64,000 bases of DNA from Conchiformibius kuhniae DSM 17694 (GCF_000428785.1 NZ_AUAP01000012.1:10408-74407), one strand, 5' to 3'; shown: positions 36,350 to 45,967, counted from the stretch's first letter. The notes: generated by a model not told the origin, from the sequence alone. A program made the numbers and translations.

Positions 36350-37120
36350 ATGGATTTTGTTGTCAATTGGTTTGCCGAAACCTTCCCGCGCCTGTACGAA
36401 TACCGCCTGATGTTCGTCTTCGGCGCACTCACCACACTGGGCATCACGGTGGCATCGGTGTTCGGCGGCACGGTATTGGGGCTGTTTGGCGCACTGGCGC
36501 GGATTGCCCGCACCGAAAAAGGCGGCCCCGCCCTGCGCGCGGGCGCGTGGCTGCTGCGGACGCTGTCGGGCATCTACGTTACCCTGTTTCGCGGCACGCC
36601 CCTGTTCGTACAAATTTTTATCTGGTATTTCGTTTGGCTCGCCGCCCTGATACACCCCAACCACGGCTTGCTGATTAGCGGCGATTTGGCATCGGAGCTG
36701 CGGCGCAACCACGGCGCACTGATTGCGGGCGTATTGGCACTCACCGTCAATGCTGGCGCCTACATTACCGAAATCATCCGCGCCGGCATTCAGTCCATCG
36801 ACAAAGGACAAATGGAAGCGGCGCGTTCTTTGGGTTTGAGCTACGCCCAAGCCATGCGTTACGTGATTCTGCCGCAAGCCCTGCGGCGCATGCTGCCGCC
36901 CTTTGCCAACGAATTCATCACCCTGCTCAAAGACAGCTCCCTGCTCTCGGCGATTGCGGTGGCGGAGCTGGCATACGTGCAAAGAACCATTTCCGGACGC
37001 TATTCCGTGTATGACGAACCGCTTTATGCCGTTGCCCTGATTTATCTGCTGCTCACCATGCTGCTGGGCTGGCTGTTTGCCGTATTGGAGAAAAAATACG
37101 GCATGAAACAGCATCATTAG
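36350..37120 (+). CDS. amino-acid ABC transporter permease
   Basis: A 256-residue permease of the HisMQ/GlnP family. It has the N-terminal segment typical of polar amino-acid permeases (ALTTLGITVASV), FRGTPLFVQIFIWYFV, and the EAA loop AARSLGLSYAQAMRYVILPQ that contacts the ATPase. No ATPase or binding-protein gene is adjacent, so it is an orphan locus here. The TAG stop lies at the edge of a MITE-like element. Confidence 0.92.
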   Translation: MDFVVNWFAETFPRLYEYRLMFVFGALTTLGITVASVFGGTVLGLFGALARIARTEKGGPALRAGAWLLRTLSGIYVTLFRGTPLFVQIFIWYFVWLAALIHPNHGLLISGDLASELRRNHGALIAGVLALTVNAGAYITEIIRAGIQSIDKGQMEAARSLGLSYAQAMRYVILPQALRRMLPPFANEFITLLKDSSLLSAIAVAELAYVQRTISGRYSVYDEPLYAVALIYLLLTMLLGWLFAVLEKKYGMKQHH

Positions 37121-37215
37121 GGCGTGTCATCAATCGACTGAAAAACACGGCACCGTCATTCCCGCCCACGCGGGAATGACGGTATTTGCTTTTCCGGTCA
37201 ATTGACGACACACCC
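37120..37215. repeat. compact MITE-like element flanked by TA
   Basis: The cleanest copy: TA-GGGCGTGTCATCAATCGACTG ... CAATTGACGACACACCC-TA, 96 bp, with one dRS3 (37158-37177). The left TA(G) is the stop of the permease gene and the right TA is within the zwf stop. Confidence 0.8.
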
Positions 37216-38582
37216 TAAAACGGCAGCCACACATCGCCGTTACGCGCGGTCAGCGCATCGGCTGCCGCCGCGCCCCAACTGCCGACAGGATAAATCTGCG
37301 GAGCGGGCGCGGACGGCTCCTGCCAACGCGCCAATATCGGCGTTGCCCATGCCCACGCCGCTTCCAGCTCATCGCGGCGGTTGAACAATGCCAAACGTCC
37401 GCCAATCACCTCCAGCAGCAGGGTTTCATAGGCTTCCATGCGCCGTTCGGGCGACTGCGCCGCCAAGTCCAACACCATTTCACCCGTTTGCCCGCCGCCT
37501 GCCGCCACACGCAGGGAAACCGTTTCATCGGGTTGCAGCGACACGGTCAAACGGTTGGCACTTTGCCCGAACAGGGCGGCGGCGGGTTTGAAATCCACCA
37601 CGATTTGCGCCAATTTTTGCGCCATGCACTTGCCGCTACGCAGGTAAAACGGCACGCCCGCCCAACGCGGACTGTCCGACACCACCTGTACGGCGGCAAA
37701 GGTTTCCGTGCGGCTGTCGGGAGCAACGGACGGCTCGGCGGTGTAGCCCGCATATTGTCCGCGCACGGCATAAATGTCTGCCTCGTGCGGCCGGTAAATC
37801 CGCAAACTGTTTAAAAACGCCAGCTTGGCATCGCGCACCGCATCGGCATCAGACGAAGCGGGACGCTCCATCGCGGTAAAGCACAGCATTTGCAGCAAAT
37901 GGTTCTGCACCATGTCGCGCAACGCGCCCGTACGGTCGTAAAACGCGCCGCGCGTCCCCACGCCCAGCGTTTCCGCCACCGTGATTTGCACGGAACGGAC
38001 ACAGCCACTGTGCCAAACGGGTTCGAAAAACAGATTGTCAAAACGCAGGGGCAGCAGGCTTTGCAAAGCGGGTTTGCCCAAATAGTGGTCGATGCGGTAA
38101 ATCTGCGCTTCAGGGAAATATCTGCCCACTTCCGCATTGATGTGGCGGGACGATGCCAAGTCGTGCCCCAAGGGCTTTTCCAGCACCACCCGCGCCCTGC
38201 TCAGCCCCGCTTGCGCCAAGCCGCGACAAACGGGGACGAACAAATCGGGCGCGGTGGAAAGATAGGCTATCGGCTGCACATCGGGGCGCACGGTTTGCGC
38301 CAATGCGGAAAACGCGTCTGTTTGCGACAAATCGGCGCTGATGTAATGCACGCGCCGCAAAAAAGCGTCCCAAGCGTGTCCGTCTTCGCGGGCAAGGGTT
38401 TCGTTCAGGCGTTGGCGGAAGCTGTGGTCGTTGCCCGCGCTGCGCCCGATGCCGATAATCCGCGCATCGGGGTGGAGCAGCCCGTGCGCGTGGGCGCGGT
38501 ACAGTGCGGGAAACAGTTTGCGCAATGCCAAATCGCCGCTCGCGCCAAACAGCAGCAAATCAAAGTCGGGACGGGGAAGCAT
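37215..38582 (-). CDS. zwf: glucose-6-phosphate 1-dehydrogenase
   Basis: First step of the oxidative pentose phosphate and Entner-Doudoroff routes. 455 residues, slightly short of the usual 480-490. FGASGDLALRKLFPALY begins the nucleotide fold. RIDHYLGK holds the catalytic region, and VPFYLRSGKCM is present. GGAAACC precedes the ATG. It follows ubiM by 10 bases, so the two are probably co-transcribed; pgl and edd are not present. Confidence 0.95.
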   Translation of the reverse strand: MLPRPDFDLLLFGASGDLALRKLFPALYRAHAHGLLHPDARIIGIGRSAGNDHSFRQRLNETLAREDGHAWDAFLRRVHYISADLSQTDAFSALAQTVRPDVQPIAYLSTAPDLFVPVCRGLAQAGLSRARVVLEKPLGHDLASSRHINAEVGRYFPEAQIYRIDHYLGKPALQSLLPLRFDNLFFEPVWHSGCVRSVQITVAETLGVGTRGAFYDRTGALRDMVQNHLLQMLCFTAMERPASSDADAVRDAKLAFLNSLRIYRPHEADIYAVRGQYAGYTAEPSVAPDSRTETFAAVQVVSDSPRWAGVPFYLRSGKCMAQKLAQIVVDFKPAAALFGQSANRLTVSLQPDETVSLRVAAGGGQTGEMVLDLAAQSPERRMEAYETLLLEVIGGRLALFNRRDELEAAWAWATPILARWQEPSAPAPQIYPVGSWGAAAADALTARNGDVWLPF

Positions 38583-38592
38583 GGGTTTCCTA

Positions 38593-39771
38593 TCAGCCAG
38601 TAAGCTGTTTGCTAATCAGTTTTTTCAGGGGGGGGAGGTTGTTGCTCAAGCGCAGTGCGGCACCGCGCAGCAGTTTGGCGGGCGCGGCGTCGTTGGTGAA
38701 CAGTCCGACCATCGCGTTGGTGCCGTGATAAAGCGGGCGGGTGCGCAGTTGGTGGCGGAAGCTGTATTCTTCGAGCAGGGCGTCGGCACCGATGTCTTTG
38801 CCGCGCCGTTCCGCCTGCAAAATGCGTTTGGCAAGCAGGTCGGCACTTTCCAAGCCGAGATTGAAGCCGTGCGCGGTAACGGGGTGCATGCCCACCGCCG
38901 CATCGCCTATCAAGGCGGCGCGGGTGGCGTAAAAACGTTTGGCATGCACGCCCATCAGGGGGTAGCTGTGCACCGTGCCGGCAATTTCCATGTCGCCGAG
39001 CTTGCCGCGCAGCATGGTTTGTACCTGTTTGACCAATTCGGCGGGGGCGAGCGACAATAATTCGTGGGCGCGGGTGTTGGCAATGGTTACCACGCAATTG
39101 GTCAAATGGGTTTCCAAGGGCAGCAGCGCGAGCGTGCGCCCGTAGAAAAAGCATTCGCTGGCAGTGTGTTGGTTCGAGAGGCTGTGGCGGGTGCGGAAGA
39201 CGATGACGGTGCGCCCGAAGTCGTGCAAATCGGCGGCAATGCCGAGCTGGCGGCGCGTTTGCGACATGCGGCTGTCGGCGGCAACCAGCAGGCGGGCGCG
39301 CAAGCTGGTGCCGTCTGCCAATTCGGCGGTGGCGGCGTGTTTGTCGGTACGCACGTTTTTCACGCCCGTGCCGCAACGCAGGACGACGTTGGCACATTCG
39401 GCAACCGCCTGATAAGCGGCACGGCGGATGTTGTGGTTGGACACCAAATTGCCCAAACGGTCGGTTTTGCCGCCGCGCGCGCGGGCAGGCTCGGGAAAAT
39501 GCAGCGTATAATCGGACGTGCCGTTGTACACTTTGGCATCGCGCAAACGGTAAATTTCGTGTTCGGGAATGCGCCGCCAAATGTCCAGTTCGCGCAAAAT
39601 GTCGCAGGAACGGTGGGTGAGCGCGATTTCGCGACCGTCATAAGGCGGGTGCTGCAACACTTCGGGGGGCGACTGCTCCAGCACGGTCAGGCGCAAACGG
39701 CTGCCGGCAAACTGCCGCGCAAACGCCAAACCCGCCGGCCCGCCGCCAATCACCAAAATATCGGTATCCAT
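38593..39771 (-). CDS. ubiM: ubiquinone hydroxylase, UbiM type
   Basis: A 392-residue FAD monooxygenase of the UbiH/UbiF family, from the ATG at 39771. It has the dinucleotide motif ILVIGGGPAGLAFARQFAG, LVAADSRMS, and the second FAD motif ALIGDAAVGMHPVTAHGFNL. In Neisseria the UbiM member hydroxylates demethoxyubiquinol. UbiH or UbiF is possible from sequence alone. Confidence 0.85.
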   Translation of the reverse strand: MDTDILVIGGGPAGLAFARQFAGSRLRLTVLEQSPPEVLQHPPYDGREIALTHRSCDILRELDIWRRIPEHEIYRLRDAKVYNGTSDYTLHFPEPARARGGKTDRLGNLVSNHNIRRAAYQAVAECANVVLRCGTGVKNVRTDKHAATAELADGTSLRARLLVAADSRMSQTRRQLGIAADLHDFGRTVIVFRTRHSLSNQHTASECFFYGRTLALLPLETHLTNCVVTIANTRAHELLSLAPAELVKQVQTMLRGKLGDMEIAGTVHSYPLMGVHAKRFYATRAALIGDAAVGMHPVTAHGFNLGLESADLLAKRILQAERRGKDIGADALLEEYSFRHQLRTRPLYHGTNAMVGLFTNDAAPAKLLRGAALRLSNNLPPLKKLISKQLTG

Positions 39772-39938
39772 AAAAAACCTCACAGGGTGTGAACCACAAC
39801 ACGGGCAAAATGCCCCGACACGGCGTTGCGCCGCCAAACGCACTAATATAAAACGAAACGGCAAATCCCGCAACGTTGCCCCGCACAAAAGCGGTTATAA
39901 TCGAATCATTCGTTTTTTTCGTTTTTTAAGGACACATT

Positions 39939-40310
39939 TTGAAAAAACACAACCGAAACTTCGCCCGCAGCGAGCGCGTGGGCGAGCAAATCATGCGCGA
40001 ACTGGCGCAACTGCTGCGCGTGGGCTTGAAAGACCCGTGCGCGGGCGTGATTACCGTAAACGAAGTGCAGGTGAGCCGCGATTACAGCCATGCCACCGTT
40101 TATTACACCGTGCTGGACGCGGACAGCCGCGCCGACACCGCCGCCGCGCTGGAACGCGCCAAAGGCTTTTTGCGCAGCGAATTGTCCAAACGCATCACCG
40201 TGTTCCGCACGCCGGAGCTGCATTTTGTTTACGATGAATCGCTGGAGCGCGGCATGAATTTGTCGCAACTGATTGAGCAGGTGGCGGCGGAAAAACCCGT
40301 TGCCGATTAA
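39939..40310 (+). CDS. rbfA: ribosome-binding factor A, TTG start
   Basis: Binds the 30S subunit and helps 16S rRNA 5'-end maturation. 123 residues. The conserved N-terminus (FARSERVGEQIMRELAQLL) and KH-type fold segments (VSRDYSHATVYYTV; LHFVYDESLERG) are present. The start is the TTG at 39939, with AAGGA placed correctly and no nearby ATG. Confidence 0.95.
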   Translation: MKKHNRNFARSERVGEQIMRELAQLLRVGLKDPCAGVITVNEVQVSRDYSHATVYYTVLDADSRADTAAALERAKGFLRSELSKRITVFRTPELHFVYDESLERGMNLSQLIEQVAAEKPVAD

Positions 40311-40315
40311 ACACG

Positions 40316-40512
40316 GGGCGTGTCATTATTTAAATTTTCCCGCTAAAAACCAATACAGTACAAAAATGCCGTCATTCCCGCGCAGGCGGGAATCCACTGC
40401 CAGATACCGGGCAAGCGATGTTTTTTTCAAAGTTGGCTTTACTTTGACTTGGATTCCCGCCTGCGCGGGAATGACGGTGCAGCATTTTTACAGTCAAATG
40501 AGGATACGCCCC
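40316..40512. repeat. MITE-like element with two dRS3 sites
   Basis: Begins GGGCGTGTCATTATTTAAA and ends AAATGAGGATACGCCCC. The two dRS3 sites are near 40374-40393 and 40453-40472. Confidence 0.7.
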
Positions 40513-40537
40513 AAACTGCCTGAAAAAGGACAACATT

Positions 40538-41179
40538 ATGAAAACGCTGGTATTCTGCGCGGGCGCGGACAATCCCAATTTGTCCGTATTGCACACGCTG
40601 CCGCCCGATTTGCTGGTGGGCGTGGACGCGGGCGCGGCGCGTTTGGCGGCGGCGGGTTTCGCGCCCGATTGGGCGGTGGGCGATTTTGACAGTGCGCCAC
40701 CGCCCGCCGTTTGCGCCAATGTGCTGCGTCTGCCGCACGAAAAAAACGACACCGATTTGGAAGCCGCGCTGCTGCATCTGCTGCCGAATTACCGCGTTGA
40801 TGAAATTGAACAAATCGTCATCTTGGGTGCACTCGGTGCGGGGCGGCTCGACCATTTGCTCTGTAATGTCTGGCTGGCGCGGCAGCCGCGTTTTGCCGCG
40901 TGGCGCGAGAAATTTTATTTTACGGAACACGGCAGCAGCCTGCGTTTTCTCAACGCGGGCGAACACCGTATCCGCCGCGAAAAAAACAAACATTATCTTT
41001 CGTTTATCGGGCTGACCGCGCTGGCGGGGCTGACCCTGCGCGGCGTGCGTTATCCCCTGCACGGCGCGGATTACGCCTATCCGCCCGCCCTCATCAGCAA
41101 TGAGTTTTTGGCGGACGAAATGGTTTGCGCGTTCCGCGAAGGGGTTTTGGCGGTGGTGCAGTCCGCAGACAGGTTTTAG
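40538..41179 (+). CDS. thiN: thiamine pyrophosphokinase
   Basis: Transfers pyrophosphate from ATP to thiamine. 213 residues. It has VGVDAGAARL, the acidic metal motif VGDFDS, EKNDTDLEAALLH, and GALGAGRLDHLLCN. The gene symbol follows the Bacillus name. The GT90 gene starts 8 bases after its stop, so the two are probably co-transcribed. Confidence 0.92.
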   Translation: MKTLVFCAGADNPNLSVLHTLPPDLLVGVDAGAARLAAAGFAPDWAVGDFDSAPPPAVCANVLRLPHEKNDTDLEAALLHLLPNYRVDEIEQIVILGALGAGRLDHLLCNVWLARQPRFAAWREKFYFTEHGSSLRFLNAGEHRIRREKNKHYLSFIGLTALAGLTLRGVRYPLHGADYAYPPALISNEFLADEMVCAFREGVLAVVQSADRF

Positions 41180-41187
41180 GAATCGTC

Positions 41188-42153
41188 ATGTTTTCATTCC
41201 GCCACAGCATTTATCACCGCCGTTGGCACAAATTTGCCTATTATCTGCGCCATGCCCACTTGGGCGCGCTGCCGCATGCTTGGCTGGCACGCAACGCCGA
41301 TGCGGTGCTGGCGGAACTGCCGCGCTTGCCCGAAGCGCAACGGCAATACATCGGCGAACGCGCCGCCTATTGCAACCGTTTGCAGGGCATGCAGCCGCTT
41401 TCAGGCAGCCCGCAACGCATCGGCGCATTCCGCAAACGCGGGCATTCTGCCTATTTTTACGACTTGGCGGCGCTGCTGCGCTATTTTCCCGCCGGTACGC
41501 CGTTTGAATGCGTGTTCGGCGACGTGATTGACGTACCGCCGCAGCCCGCATTCGTCAAAAGCCGCCCCATTCACGGCGACAACGCCTGTTCCGTGCTGCT
41601 CAAACTCGACAGCGTACGCCATTTCTACACCGTTCCCGACCCCTACCGTTACGCCGACAAACACGATTCGCTGGTGTGGCGCGGTGCCGCGCATCAGACA
41701 CAACGGCTGCGTTTTCTCGAGCGTTACCACGACCACCCGCTTTGCGATGTCGGCTGCGTCCACAAAAAATCGGCAGACCAACCCTATTTCCGTCCCTACC
41801 TCACCGTGGCGGAGCAACTGCGCCACCGCTTTGTGTTGAGCATTGAAGGCAACGACGTTGCCACCAATCTGAAATGGATTCTCGCCTCGCAATCCGTGTG
41901 CGTGATGACGCAGCCGCGCTACGAAACATGGCTGACGGAAGGACGTTTGCAGCCGCACGTCCACTATATCCCCTTGGCGGACGACTATTCGGATTTGAAC
42001 GAAAAATTAAACTTCTACCGCGCCCGCCCCGAAGCGGCACAAAAAATCGTGGCGGCAGCGAACGCGTGGATGCGCCCTTTCGCCGATGCCAAAACCGAAC
42101 TGCTGACGGCGCTGTTGGTGATGCGCCACTACTTTGAGCATACAACATGTTGA
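41188..42153 (+). CDS. glycosyltransferase family 90 (LPS-type glucosyltransferase)
   Basis: A 321-residue protein with the CAP10/GT90 signatures: KSRPIHGDNACSVLLKLDS, LSIEGNDVATNLKWILAS, and the end motif HVHYIPLADDYSDLNEKL. Relatives in Gram-negative bacteria add glucose or related sugars to lipopolysaccharide core. The acceptor here is inferred. Its stop overlaps the start of the next gene, and both point to envelope glycan modification. Confidence 0.85.
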   Translation: MFSFRHSIYHRRWHKFAYYLRHAHLGALPHAWLARNADAVLAELPRLPEAQRQYIGERAAYCNRLQGMQPLSGSPQRIGAFRKRGHSAYFYDLAALLRYFPAGTPFECVFGDVIDVPPQPAFVKSRPIHGDNACSVLLKLDSVRHFYTVPDPYRYADKHDSLVWRGAAHQTQRLRFLERYHDHPLCDVGCVHKKSADQPYFRPYLTVAEQLRHRFVLSIEGNDVATNLKWILASQSVCVMTQPRYETWLTEGRLQPHVHYIPLADDYSDLNEKLNFYRARPEAAQKIVAAANAWMRPFADAKTELLTALLVMRHYFEHTTC

Positions 42154-43970
42154 TGATACGGATTTTTGCGGTGGCAGCATTGGCATTTGCCGCGCTGCGG
42201 ACGGGCTTGTTTCTCGCCTACCGCGACCATTTCGCCGATGCTTCGCTGTGGCGGGCGTTGGCAACGGGGCTGCGGTTTGACGCGCAACTTATCACGCTGG
42301 CGTGTGCACCGTTTTTGCTCGTGCTGCTGCTGCCCGTTCCGCGATGGCAGACGGCGAAGCTGCGCCGTTTTTGCGCGTGGGCGTGCGGCGCGGTGTTGGC
42401 GGTGCTGTTCGGCGCGGCGTATGCGGACGCGGTGTATTTCGGCGAAGTCAATCGGCATCTTGGCGGCGAATTATTCAATATCGGCAACGATTTGGGCGAA
42501 ATCCTGCAAACGGCGGGACAATCGCGGCTGACGGCAACGCTGGGCGGCACGGCGGCATTGCTCGGCTTGGCGTGGGCGTGGCGGCGTTGGGTGGCGGGCG
42601 CGGCGCGGGATTGTTCAGGCAGCCTGAAAAAATTAATTTCCATCAACCTCTTAACTTTATTGCTGCTGGCATTTTTGGGGCGCGGCATGGTGCTGCAAGG
42701 CAAACCCTTGAGCGCGATTGACGCCTTTGACGGCACCGGTCAGGCGCAAGCCAATCTTGCCCTGAACGGCGCCTTGTTGAGCATCAAAGCGTGGAAAGAC
42801 CGAAACAACATCAAACCCTTACATTATCTGGACGAAGCGCAGATGCGCGGTTTCGCCGCACACAATCCGCAACCGTTTTTATACCGACCACAGGGCAAAC
42901 CGTCCGGCAAAAACATCGTTTTTATCTTATTGGAAAGCTGGTCATACCACTATATTGATGCTTTGGCAGGGAAAAATTACGGCGTTACCCCGAATATGGA
43001 CGCGCTGGCACGGCAAAGCCAAGTGTGGGACAACTTTTACGCGGCGGGACAGCGCAGCATCATCGGCATTCAGGCAGCCCTGACTTCCGTCCCCGCCCTG
43101 CCTGAACGCGAGCCGCTCGGCTTTGGGCTGGAATTGAACCGCATCAGCCGCATCGCCGAACTCGCGGGCGCACAAGGCTACCGCACGATTATGGCGCAAT
43201 CGTCCAAACGCCGCTCATTTCACATGGACGGCATCGCTAAAGCCTTGGGTTTTCAGGAATATTACGGACAAGAAGACGTGCCTGTGCTGCGCGATTACGG
43301 TCAGGGCGTTCCCGCATTCGGCTGGGATTACGATACTTTGATGTTTTTGCACAAAAAATTAAACGAACAGCCGCAACGCCCGTTTTTCGCCTTTCTGTTT
43401 ACCGGCACGACCCATGAGCCGTTTGCGGACGTTGGCGCGGAATTTCGTGCTTATCCGCATGATGCCAAAGGCGAAAACGGCTTTTTAAACACGCTCAAAT
43501 ACAGCGATTGGGCAGTGGGCGAATTTATGAAACACGCGCAAAAACAATCTTGGTATAACAATACCTTATTCGTGTTCGCCGCCGACCACACGCTCAACAG
43601 CGCGGTGCGCCACGAAAACGTGCGCGAGCGTTTTCATATCCCCTTGATTATTTTTGACCCGTCCGACCCGCAGCCGGTGCGCCACGCCCGCGAAAGCAGT
43701 CATTACGATTTGCTGCCGACTTTTGCCGATATTTTGGGCATCAGGCAGCCCGTTTACACCTTTGGCAGCAGCCTGTTGCGCCCCGATGCGCCGATTTTGC
43801 CGCTTATGCTCAATCAAGGCGAAAGCACCGCCATGCTGCACGATGGCGAAACGGCGGAATTTCAAGGAAAACAACTGATTTCAGGCACGCCCTCGCCCGC
43901 GCTGGAACTTTTGCAGGCGCGGATGCAAAGCGCGGACGGCAAATTGCGCGAAAACCGTTGGGCGGAGTAA
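42147..43970 (+). CDS. LTA-synthase-like sulfatase-fold transferase
   Basis: A 607-residue inner-membrane enzyme with five N-terminal hydrophobic segments (to about residue 195), then a periplasmic alkaline-phosphatase-fold domain. It shows VFILLESWSYHYID (metal-binding Glu), the QRSIIGIQAALTS region around the catalytic Ser/Thr, and FVFAADHTLNS with the metal-binding DH. This matches LtaS/OpgB-type phosphoglycerol or phosphoethanolamine transferases. With the GT90 gene it may modify lipo-oligosaccharide or glucans. An in-frame uptake sequence at 42614-42628 encodes SGSLK. Confidence 0.88.
   Translation: MLMIRIFAVAALAFAALRTGLFLAYRDHFADASLWRALATGLRFDAQLITLACAPFLLVLLLPVPRWQTAKLRRFCAWACGAVLAVLFGAAYADAVYFGEVNRHLGGELFNIGNDLGEILQTAGQSRLTATLGGTAALLGLAWAWRRWVAGAARDCSGSLKKLISINLLTLLLLAFLGRGMVLQGKPLSAIDAFDGTGQAQANLALNGALLSIKAWKDRNNIKPLHYLDEAQMRGFAAHNPQPFLYRPQGKPSGKNIVFILLESWSYHYIDALAGKNYGVTPNMDALARQSQVWDNFYAAGQRSIIGIQAALTSVPALPEREPLGFGLELNRISRIAELAGAQGYRTIMAQSSKRRSFHMDGIAKALGFQEYYGQEDVPVLRDYGQGVPAFGWDYDTLMFLHKKLNEQPQRPFFAFLFTGTTHEPFADVGAEFRAYPHDAKGENGFLNTLKYSDWAVGEFMKHAQKQSWYNNTLFVFAADHTLNSAVRHENVRERFHIPLIIFDPSDPQPVRHARESSHYDLLPTFADILGIRQPVYTFGSSLLRPDAPILPLMLNQGESTAMLHDGETAEFQGKQLISGTPSPALELLQARMQSADGKLRENRWAE
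42614..42628. repeat. palindromic double DNA uptake sequence in coding frame
   Basis: TTCAGGCAGCCTGAA, encoding SGSLK in the LTA-synthase-like protein. Confidence 0.85.
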
Positions 43971-43980
43971 GCACAATATT

Positions 43981-44130
43981 ATGAAACGCAAACATATATC
44001 ACCCAAGCCGCCTTTTTGCGCCACCGAAACCGCAAAATTCAGGCTGCCTGCACCGCGTTTTGTTGAAGATGATGATGGGAAAGGGAAAAGAATTTTGATG
44101 GAATATAGTGATTTAATTGAGATTAAATAG
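43981..44130 (+). CDS. possible small protein with an uptake sequence in frame
   Basis: A 49-codon frame starting MKRKHISPKPPFCATETAKF. A partial uptake sequence encodes the FRLP part. There is no close ribosome site (GGAG is 13 bases away), so this may be chance. Confidence 0.22.
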   Translation: MKRKHISPKPPFCATETAKFRLPAPRFVEDDDGKGKRILMEYSDLIEIK

Positions 44131-44156
44131 TAGGGCGCGCCACGCGCACCCTATCC
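44131..44156. repeat. short GTAGGGCGCGCCACGCGCACCCTA repeat
   Basis: A small imperfect inverted repeat downstream of the AT-rich lipoprotein gene. Its ends, TAGGGCGCG and CGCGCACCCTA, pair with each other. Confidence 0.45.
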
Positions 44157-44167
44157 AAATATACAAG

Positions 44168-45340
44168 TTAATCTTTTTTTAAATTCAACAAATCTTCAAA
44201 ATTTTCCAAAACCATCATACTATTTATATCTGCCTCCAACACGCCAGTATTAAAGTAATATGCAAATTTTTCCAAACCAAACGCCCTTTCTATAATATTA
44301 TCCACTTCATCAGAATTATCCACATCATATTTCATTCTAACTTTCTTATCATTCAAATCAATATTAATTTTTAGATAAAGCAACACACTACCATCATTAG
44401 GGTCTTTAATTCCCAATTTAACAACGGTATGGTACTTTTTATAGAAATCCTGATTTAAATCCAATTGGTTCTTATCACTACTTTCAATTTCAACACTTTC
44501 AATCAGATTATCTTGTGCCAGTTTTGAATCATTCTCAAAAAAGTATTTGATTTTCTTGTCAATATATTTTGCTTGCGCTTCTAACAAGTAACGTTTCAAT
44601 TTACTTTCTTGACTATTAATTTCGTTTTCAAAATCATTTTTATGATTAAAAGCCATTTCTGAGAAAAGTAAAATATTATACATATCAGAACGAGACTTAT
44701 CACTATCCACATCATTACCATTTTTTGAATTAACAAAAAATTCATTAATATGGACATATTTTCTATCATCAGAAACAGAAGTTTTATATGTTATTGCAAA
44801 CTCAAGTTTACCATTATTTCTAATAATATGGTCTATTACTCCAGCTACCAACTTATCTATACCCCATTCATGAGTTTTGTAATCTAGATGCTGTTCAAGA
44901 AACTCTCTTGCACTATCAACCAATTTTATATATCCAACATATTTTTTATTAAAATCATCTAATGTATCAATAATTTGATTGGATATTTTGAATTGCGCCA
45001 AAGCTTCGCATTCCTTGTTTGTTACATTGTCATCAATGGTTCTCGCACCAACAAGTGCGAACTGGATTTGCTTGCTTTCAAACAATGATTGGATATTTTT
45101 TTCGTGATTATTTTCATTAAATTCTTTTACGATATGTGCGAGTATGGCTTGCTCTGTTTCACTTGAATCACAGTTGCCAGCATTTGCAGTTAAAACATCA
45201 ATAGCCTGATTAACTTTTTCATCATCAATCACTTCTTTAGCAAAATCAGCAGTTTTCTGTACTGACGAATTATCACAGCCTATCATAGTTAATGAAAGAA
45301 CTACGATTGCACTTGAAAAATACGGGAAATTAAATTTCAT
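44168..45340 (-). CDS. AT-rich lipoprotein of unknown function
   Basis: A 390-residue protein with a lipoprotein signal (MIGC, Cys22), then a helical, Lys/Asp/Asn-rich body without recognised motifs. There is one internal cysteine pair (NAGNCDSSETEQ and NKECEALAQF). The ATG has AAAAGGAAAAAG upstream. It is far more AT-rich than leuS or the envelope cluster, suggesting recent gain. It is divergent from an XRE regulator, which may control it. Confidence 0.78.
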   Translation of the reverse strand: MKFNFPYFSSAIVVLSLTMIGCDNSSVQKTADFAKEVIDDEKVNQAIDVLTANAGNCDSSETEQAILAHIVKEFNENNHEKNIQSLFESKQIQFALVGARTIDDNVTNKECEALAQFKISNQIIDTLDDFNKKYVGYIKLVDSAREFLEQHLDYKTHEWGIDKLVAGVIDHIIRNNGKLEFAITYKTSVSDDRKYVHINEFFVNSKNGNDVDSDKSRSDMYNILLFSEMAFNHKNDFENEINSQESKLKRYLLEAQAKYIDKKIKYFFENDSKLAQDNLIESVEIESSDKNQLDLNQDFYKKYHTVVKLGIKDPNDGSVLLYLKINIDLNDKKVRMKYDVDNSDEVDNIIERAFGLEKFAYYFNTGVLEADINSMMVLENFEDLLNLKKD

Positions 45341-45480
45341 TTCTTTTTCCTTTTAAATTAAATAAAGTCAATAAAAATTATTATCTTATCTTGCATGGTT
45401 TTACACCAGCCCAGAAACAAAGTTTTCTCTACAAATTTTTTAAGATAGAATTGAATTTTTAGACGCTATTGGGACAAAAA

Positions 45481-45870
45481 ATGGTTGTGAATGATAAAAT
45501 TCGCCATTTGCGTGAGTTGAAACATTGGTCTCAGGAAGAAATGGCAGAAAAATTGGAAATTTCAACGAACAGTTATGCACGTTTGGAACGCGGGGAAGGG
45601 AAATTGGATTTGGAAAAACTGGAAAAAATTGCTGCTGTATTTGATATTACTGTATCCAAATTAATTGAAACAGATGATAAAATTTTACTGGTTCAACAAA
45701 TTATTGGCGACAATAGTTCGTACAGCAACAACATCGGCGAATGCGAATGGGAAACTGAAAAATTAAAATTGATGTTGCAACATAAAGATGAGTTGATGCT
45801 TCAGAAAGATAATGAAATTTCTGCTTTGAAAGAAGTCATTTCCCTATTAAAACAGCAAGCTAATAAATAA
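45481..45870 (+). CDS. XRE-family transcriptional regulator with C-terminal coil (first copy)
   Basis: A 129-residue protein from the ATG at 45481. The N-terminal helix-turn-helix (IRHLRELKHWSQEEMAEKLE then TNSYARLERGEGKLDLEKLE) is followed by a short linker and a coiled coil (EWETEKLKLMLQHKDELMLQ to the end) suited to dimerisation. It is a clear paralogue of the regulator at 52190-52606. It is divergent from the AT-rich lipoprotein. Confidence 0.9.
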   Translation: MVVNDKIRHLRELKHWSQEEMAEKLEISTNSYARLERGEGKLDLEKLEKIAAVFDITVSKLIETDDKILLVQQIIGDNSSYSNNIGECEWETEKLKLMLQHKDELMLQKDNEISALKEVISLLKQQANK

Positions 45871-45884
45871 AAATAGTAGTAGGT

Positions 45885-45955
45885 TGGGTTGAAGCGTCAG
45901 CGTAACCCAACAAAACTTTGGGTTACGGCTTTGCCTAACCCAAGCTACGCAAATT
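45885..45955. repeat. REP-like repeat (GTAGGTTGGGTT ... AACCCAAGCTAC)
   Basis: Two linked inverted repeats built on TTGGGTT/AACCCAA, downstream of the first XRE gene. Related to the repeat at 3868-3941. Confidence 0.6.
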
Positions 45956-45967
45956 AACCAAAGCGGG

